From contig JAHDVF020001507.1 in NCBI GenBank assembly GCA_022606425.2, positions 372,001 to 436,000 on the forward strand: a stretch of 64,000 nucleotides of DNA, written 5' to 3'. The notes beneath the pieces were generated by a model. The model was given only the letters and a program-made list of their open reading frames with translations, did no database searches and was not told where the DNA came from. This stretch comes from Lepidostoma basale. Taxonomy: Eukaryota > Arthropoda > Insecta > Trichoptera > Lepidostomatidae. Shown piece by piece: positions 52,201-61,200 of the stretch; the stretch's first letter is position 1; every line of letters begins with the position of its first letter. A program made the translations under genes and the position numbers.

Positions 52201-55200
52201 CGCAAAGAAATTTTCAATGTTTATTCATTGTACTCCGGTTGTTCCTGTAATAGTTTTGTTACGAATCAAGCTCTAATTAACTTTAAAACTAATAAATTAT
52301 AAGGATTAATTGTATCTCAATAGAGACGAAGATGTAAGTTGTTTTTCTGGGAACAGATATAGAACATAGAACATAGGGAACAGAATAAGAAGGGCGGAAT
52401 GGGGAATGTTGTTGTTAAACATAAAGCGATCGCTCAACCCAACCAATGACAGGTCATAAGTCCTGTAAGCGCCTCGGCCACCACATTCTGTTCCCAGAAA
52501 AACAATTTACATCTTCGTCTCTATTGAGATACAATAATCCTTATAAAAAAATCATTTATCCGCAATGGGTAAAATCCAGTATTTGTCTACAAGAATTTGT
52601 AAACATTCAAAATGTTGTCTAATAAATTTATTGATAATTTTCGTAGGACAGGCGAATATACACCTTAATGACCTTAATGATCATCCATATTTGCTTGAAG
52701 TTATAGATAGAGATTTTAAACAGATTGACACAAAACTTGAATCGCAGTTTTATGAATTTGTTTATGGAATTTGCTCTAGTTACAAATAAATAAGAATGAT
52801 GTGAGTGGCAGATAAACAGGTCAGAAAGGAAAATAGCTTAGAAAACAATTTACTCATCTCAGACGAAGTGTATAAACGAATGTGCGAATGCAAAGATATG
52901 AAATAAATAATTGGTTTAGGATTTAAATTACCTCATTGACAAAGGAGTAGTCGTTTTCTTGCATTTTCTGCGCTGACATACCGACTGTGAGCTTCGCAAT
53001 GTTGTCGACACTTTGTTCTAACAGCTGCGGTCGGTTAAACCAGTCACTCAACGGACGCGAATCGTCAATTTGCCTGTTGGAATTCATTAGCCTAAAAACA
53101 AAAACAAATAAACTTTAACACACTGTTTCTTCCGTCTTCTTCTTCCTCGGCCATCATCTCTCTACTGCTGGAAATAGGCATTTTCCAAATGTTTCCACGC
53201 CTTCCTGTCGCTCACGTTTCTCAACCATCGTTTACCAGCTATTGAGACTATATCGTTGAGTTTACACAATACTTCGTCCTGTATGACATTCCAGTATCAT
53301 TTCGAGAAAGCTCAAGCTCCAAATATTCAACAGTAGCGTTAAAAGCGTACTGCTGTACGGATGTGAGACTTGGAAATCTATCACGGACGTTATTGGAAAA
53401 CTCCAGGTGTTTATAAATAGGTGCCTTCGCTCAATATTCAAGATCTTTTGGCCCCAAACAGACGTTCTCTAGGCCATGGCAGGCGAAAAGACAATCAGAG
53501 AATTAGTCGCTAGATGCAAATGGCTGTGGATCGGTCACACCCTGAGACGGAACCCAGCCTGCATCGCTCAGGGCACACTAGACTGGTCCCCTATGGAAGA
53601 AAAGAGGAAGAGAGGCAGATCTAGAACCACCTGGAGAAGAGCCCTGCAGGATGAGGTTAAAGCAGCAGGCCTCACTTGGGATAATGTTAGGCATCAGGCA
53701 TGCGATAGAGTCGGGTGGAGAAGATTCCTTGAGGTCCTATGCACCACGGATGTGTGACAGGACAAGAAGAAGAAGAAGCTATATCATCGGCCTTTTGTTT
53801 TCTCTTGGTCTCCATTTGTTTAACTGGGTGTCCACCCATTGTTATCTTGTCTCGCTGTGTCTCCTGCTCATTGTCACTTTAATATAGCTGTAAAATCCAT
53901 GATGTCGACATTTCCGGTTCTACGTTTTATTTCTTAATTCATCCATTACCATTTGATGGTCTTCTATTAGCTTGAACAAGATGAAAAATAATTTGTATGT
54001 AATTGGGTACTGAGACATCCATACTTACTGCAAGAAACCAACAATCTGTGTATGAGAATATCTGAAAGCGCCGTGAGCATGTTCGCTGGTCATATCAGGC
54101 CGCACGCGGCTATCGTAGTCGTTCATATAGTCCTTTATGCCTTCGGCACCAATAATATTGTTAGTTCTCAACTCATTTGCACCTAAAATAAAATTAACAC
54201 ATACAGATACAGTGGAACCTCTCATAACGAGAATAATTTGTTCCAGAATCATACTCGTTATATGGAACACTCGTTAAGCAAAACAAATTATACCTAATAA
54301 ATCAGCGCAAAATATGGTAATGCATTCCGTGCCAAAAAAAACACAAAATTCTAAAGTTTATTAAAATAAAATTATACACAGGCGGCCCTCGACTTTCGAA
54401 CGTTCGACTTTCGCACAATTTGCTATTTCGCACATTTTTCGACTGTCGTTTTTCGTTCGATAAACGATCGCTCACTTGTGTCTCACGTGCAGTCGCTCTC
54501 ATCTCCGTTTGTACATTTGAAACAAGTTCAGTTATGCTTTGCAGTACGGACTGACACTACGCGTTTTGCGAAGATGTTGATGATTTGATCGAATCGCATT
54601 CAGAGCTTTCAATCGCATTCAGAACAGAAATCTATGCCTATGCCAGAAATCTACTGACATATACCATTGAGACCAGAGCGGATACCACAAGAATGAAGGC
54701 TAAAGTATGGGTGGCAGAGATGAGGACGCTGAGGATGAAAGCAGGAAGGATTCTTCGAGATAGGGTGAGGAACACGGCTGTCCTCGAGATCTGCAAGGTG
54801 GAGGATGTCGTGAGATGGGGCAAACAACGCAGAAGATACTGGAATGCGCACGTGCAGAGGATGGATCCCACCAGAATCCCACACGCTGTGGCACATCAGA
54901 TTCCTGCCAGCTGCCGTCCCCTCGGAAGATCGCCGAAGAGATGGAGAGATAGTTGAGAGCCTCTCCTGGGAGTCCCGTTGGAGTCCCGTGCGAGTCCCGT
55001 GGGAGTCCCATGAGAGTCCTGACAGGGAAACCTTCTCCCATATGGTCGTCAATGTTGGAGGGATCCGGCAGGACACGTGAAGGAGAAGATATAATATATA
55101 GATTAATAAAGTAAAGAAATGTGTTATAGCTCAGCATACATACCAAGGAAAATAGGTAGCCAATGGTAATAGCAAATGTGCTGGTAGACGGCAATGTTGA

Positions 55201-58200
55201 TTCTCCTCGCTTCTTGGTATAGTCTCTCATCTTGCCATTGGGGGTTGAGGACACGAAGCCGCCGGGCGATTCTATTATGCTCTCTGAAGAATATAATCTG
55301 GAGGATGGCCAGGTGGGGATTCTGGTTAGACCTGGAATCCCCTGAAAAACAACGTTTAATTTTAAAATTATCTTCTATGGAACTGACATCAAGATTTTTT
55401 TTATATAATTTATTTTTTTTAAAAACCAAATGGGTTATATGGATTCAGTTTTAGATCTTCAGAATAATATGTATAGTATTATATTACTCACTCCAAGGTA
55501 GAATTCCATAATATTTTAATGTTTGAATGTGTGTATTTAGGTAGCATGTTCACAGCGGATGGTCAAACGGATAGTGACGTCGAAAGAAGAGTTGGTGCGG
55601 GTAACAATGTGAATGAAGTTTTAGAAATAGTTATTGGAAACAAGAATTTATCAATGAAAGCAAAAAATTTCACAATGGAGTTCCGGTCCCAACCCTTATG
55701 TATGGAAGCGAAGCATACTGGCAGAAGAAGGATGAGAGCAGAATAAATGAGGTCCCTAAGACGTATGTGTGGTAGAACGATATACGACAGAATCTCAAAC
55801 GCTGATATAAGAAAGCAATGTAGAGTGGAAGAAGGTATTATGAACAAAATTATCAAAGGATCGTTGCGTTGGTTCGGACATGGTTAAGAAAGTATACGTT
55901 AATAATGTAAATGGAGTACGGAGTCGAGGCAGACCAAGGAAAAAATGGCATTACCAAATTAATAAAATTTGAGCGGTTGGTCATGTTAGAAGTCGGAAGA
56001 ATCGACGTGCGTGTATGACTCGTTGTATGAATGTGGAGGAAGCTAGAGAGGTGTGCCAGGATAGAGTAGTGTGGCGGTCCATTCTCTCTGCCTACCCCTG
56101 TGGCGTGATGGTTTGTTTGAATGTAGCAGGGTGACAATCAGCGTCTGCATTCTTATTTCAAATATTTTAAAGATGAGGTGAAGTAAATACCTGTTTTGTA
56201 GCACACATTCTCAGTAGCTGAACTGCAAGGGCAGTAGATTGCCTTGTTGGTCTCGGTTGGGGGAAACATCATTTTATCCCTCATGACAAACCGTAGTTCT
56301 CCGCGATTCATGGTTCTCAAGGATAGTGCCATTACCCTATCATTTCCATATACGTTTGACATGTCTAGGTATGATGTCACCGTATTTATCTAAATGTGGA
56401 GACATAAAAAAATATTTAACAGAACAAATGCGAGTGATTATATATTATTATGCAGTGTTATAACAGACAAAATCGATCCTGAAAAAGAAGTGAGATGCAG
56501 AACAAATATTGCGAGGACCCCATTGAATAAGAAGAGACCATTCTTCTGCAATGACAACATCAACTTAAAATTGAGACAGAATATGGTCTTGTGCTATATT
56601 TGGTCCATATACGGAGTAAAGACCTAAACCCTCAAAGTGAACACAATAAAACGTATAGAAGCACTTGAAATATGGCTCCATCGTAGAATGTTGCAGACCT
56701 CATGGACTGATATGGTCACCAACAACAGTGGCGGTACTCCCATAGAAGCCCAGAAGCCCGGCTTGCGTAAGAAATTTTGATTCAAAACCTCTTCTGCCTT
56801 ACAGAGGTTCAGCTCTTGTGGCTATTCCTCTTTCGGCTGATAGAAGGTGATTTGGTAGATTGTTGGTTTATGCGGGGGCATGATTACTTAGATTTGGGGG
56901 TTTTGATTCAAAATTTCTTACGCAAGCCGGGCTTCTGGGCTTCTATGGGAGTACCGCCACTGACCAAGAATGAGGTCCTACAAAGAGCCAGAATGGGAAG
57001 AGAATTGTTGTCTGATGTGAAGTCTAGAAAGATGGCATATTCGGGACACATTCTCCGCAATGAGAAATATGATCTGCGCACCTCAACATGAAAGGAAAGA
57101 ACGAGGGTAGGGGTGGTGTGGGAAGACCTCAGATGTCGAGCAGGTTATTCAAACCCAATTAATGTATGGTATACTTACAGCTTTTTAGCTATTGATTCTC
57201 ATTATATGCGATATGTAGCTAATCTATCTCCATAGCTCTTGCCACTTCTGCCACGAAGTGGCAAGAGCCGCTTCTGCCACGAATCTTCACCAGATACTAC
57301 TAATTTCGGAAGACAACTAAGATACCTGTTTAGCTGGTGTAGATCCTGGAGAGCAGCCCAGGTCTTTGTCCGTGACAGTCCTGGTGAAGTTCATGCAGCG
57401 GATGCCGGCCTGGCCCATGGTGGGGTCCGTGGGGGACACCTCAATGGGGAAACAGAATGGTCCGACATTTCCTTGGACTTGTCCCGTACTTGAGCAGCAT
57501 CTGATTGCTGTGAAAGAGAGCAATTGCAGAGATACAATACCAGTAAGCCAATTTCTGAGAAGAATGTAACGGAAAAACAATGTATAATAGAATATCTAAT
57601 GATAAAGTAAGAAATGAATGTAAAGCGAATGAATGCATCCTAAATAAAATTAGGAAAGGGTACCTAAGATGGTTTAGACCACGAGTATGAACTACAAGTC
57701 CTGGTGAATAGTATGTATGAGGTATGCATGCGAAATAATCTGATGATGAATGTGAATAAGTCAAAGGTTATGATTTTTAAAAAAGAAGAAATCTTGACGG
57801 TGATTAGAAAATAGCTACTATATCGAAATTAGTAAAATAAATTAATTAGGAAACATGACAATCTGCAGCACTAGTGTGAATGGTGAAAATATGGAGCAAG
57901 TAGATGAGTTCTTTAGTTTGGGTGGTATGTTTACAAAAGATAGTGGAGAGGGATATTGAAAGAAGGGTTGGGGCAGGCAACAAAGTGAATGGTGCACTTA
58001 AAGTTGTCATCGCAAACAAAAACCTATCCAAAAAAGCTAAAATGGCAGTGCACAGACCCTTATGTATGGAAGCGAAGCATGGAACTGGCAAAAGAAGGAT
58101 GAAAGTAGAATAAATGCAGTAGAAATGAGATCTCTTAGACAAATGGGTGGATACTCTGTGTATGATAAAGTGTCGAATGAAAATATAAGAAGTGAATGCG

Positions 58201-61200
58201 GTGCGAATGATGGTGTTATGTACAAAATACTGAACGGATCATTAAGATGGTTTGGACACATGGAAAGAATGGTAAAAAAAGTATATGTTAACAATGTAAA
58301 TGGAACTAGAAATAGAGGAAGACCGAGGAAAACGTGGCACGATCAAATAAATCAAATATTGAATGTCGGCCATGTGAGGAGTCAGAGAAATCGACGCGCG
58401 TGCATGACACGATGTATAAATTTTAAGAAAGCGAGAGAAGATGTCAGGAAAGAAAAGTGTGGCAGTCCATTCTTTCTGCCCACCTCTTCGGAGAAATAGT
58501 GTGATGGTTAGTTAGTTAGTGATTGGAAAAGACGTCGAGGAAGGCCAAGGAAAAATTGCCTTGACCAAATAAATCAATTACTGAAAGCGACCATGTTCGT
58601 AGGAGGAACAATCGACGTGCGTGCATATCACAATGTATGTTAGAAGATGCGCGAGAGAGAAGACCTCAAATCCATAGGTACCATTACCAGCAAAATGGCT
58701 ATGTTGGGAGGTCTCTGAGCAGGGAAAGTTCTCGACCCAAATAGCTATGAAACGGCCACAATCTGAGATAGAATCTAGCCTGTTTGCTCAGGGTGCACTA
58801 GACTGGTCCCCTGTGGGTGGAAAGAGGAAGTGAGGCAGACCTAGAATCACCTAGAGAAGAACCTTATAGGACGAGGTTAACCCCTTACCGCATACTGGCT
58901 CATATATGATCCAAATGTCTTGCTTCTAGCAATAATACTAAAGTTTTATCTATGATCCGCGTTACTAGTTGTCAAACTTCTTGCTAGATGTCTCTGGTTG
59001 TACTAGATGTGCGTTCAACTGTTTCCAACTGTCGGTTTATGATTTTCTGTACAAAGGTGTTATTTTTTGTTTGTAAAACGCTATAAATAATTATATTACA
59101 CTGGTTTACTTTTATTTTCATTAGATAAGTAATAAAATGATCACTTTTATATAAAATTATGAATAATATTGTGTAAAATCAAGGGATAAAAAGGGGAAGA
59201 CCTAGAAATATTTTTTTGTATTTTATATAGGAAAAAATATTTTATTTGAAAAATAATAAAAATTGTGTATTTTTTTTATCATCATATATTTTTTTTACAA
59301 ATTTAAAAAAAAAATCATGCAGTAAGGGGTTAAGATGGCGGGCTACACTAAGGATGGTGTTAGGCATCAGCGGGCTGATACATCGATCGAATGGAGGATT
59401 CCTGAGACCCTATGCACCACGGATTGACAGGACAAGAATAAGAAAAATGTCTCATTATGGTAAAAATTAAATAAATATAATACATACGGTGATCAGGTTG
59501 CTTCAGCAGGGATGTATCGTGAGCCATGAATTGCCCCCACTGAGAGAAATATGCTGTCCACACTTGGCTCTCGTAGTAATCTACGGGGAAGAGCTCTGTT
59601 CTGATTCTCCTGGCTGAAGGAAGGGAGCTATTGTCTGTTGCTATTCTCGGCTTACGGATTCCTGAAGATATATTATTAACATTTAAATAACATTAATAAA
59701 TTAGAAGAACTAGAACCGCCTCAACCATAGGCCCATTGAATACATGGTCAGATAGCGTATGCCCCCGTGCTTGAGGCCCATTTATAATTTTGGCAAAAGA
59801 TCGGAAATTTTTCTGCGCGTTTGTAGATCTGCAAAAAGCGTAAAACCGAGTTGACAGAGAAAAGCTTTGGAAGATCTTAGCCGAGTATGGAGTAAGCACA
59901 AACCATATACGAGCAGTTGCTTCCCTTTATGAAGGAAGCACCGCATGTATCAGAGTAAATGGGGCTTTCGCTTCTTGGTTTGATTTCACAAAACGTGTCA
60001 AACAGGGTTGTGTAATGTTTGTGTTGTGGGTTGTTTAATCTATACATAGACAAGTGTATGAAAGAATTAGATGGCATAAACGCTGGTGCGAAAATGAACA
60101 ATATGTCCATCAACTGGTTGATATATGCAGACGACGCTGTTTTAATAGCTGACAGCATGGACGAACTACAAGTCCTAGTGTCAAGAATGTACGAAGTGTG
60201 CAATAAGTATGACCTTGTGATGAACGTGTCAAAGTCTAAAGTTATGGTATTTGAAAAAGAATAATGTATGACGGATTGTGACATAAGTGCGAACGGTGAG
60301 AAATTAGAGCAAGTTACCGAATTTGTTTATCAGGGAAGCATGTTTACAAGAGATGGAAGAATGGAGAAAGTTACCGGAAGAAGGGTTGGAGCTGGAAACA
60401 AAATAAATGGTGCACTCAAAGTCATTACCGCAAATAGAAATATGAGTACGAGTATATCGACTGAAGCAAAGATGGCAGTGCACATTGGAGTTCTAGTCCC
60501 GACCCTTATGTTTGGAAGTGAAGCTTGGAGTTGGCAGAAAAAGGATGAAAGTAGGATAAATGACGTAGAAATGAGGTCACTAAGAAGAATGTGTGGAAAA
60601 ACAATGTATGATAGAATATCTAAGAAAAAAAGGTGAATGGTTAGTTAATTAGTTAGTTAGTTAAAATATGTTCATCATACACACTCCAGATCTTGACACG
60701 CACGACCTATTTACCTGACTAAAGTCAGTCATAGCAGACAAAGATTAAACAGAAACCATTGAAGACAACTAAAGACATCATATTTACCGTCAGCATAAGC
60801 TGGGGGGAGCAGCCTGTGATAGGTGGAGTTAGCCACTCCCCAGTCATGGTTCAGCAGATTGTTGCAAGAGCCATCATATGTCCTATACCTGTAGGTGCTA
60901 TCGCAACGTGCGGTCACACGTTCACAAGAAGGAGTGAGTACTTGCTCCGATCTGCAATCATATTAAAGACTGATGGAATAATAGTAGAACCTGGTTAATT
61001 GGCAGAAAAGTCCTGGTCCCACCCCCTTGGAGCACTAAAACCTCTTTAATTGGAAAAAAGAAACCTGTTTAATTGAACTTGACATTTTGGCCCCAAATCT
61101 CTGTAATTGGAGAGCACTGCCTTCTTAACCTCTGTAATTGGCTGGAGAGTACCTCTGTAATTGGAGAGTACTGCCTTCACGACCTCTGTAATTGGAGAGC

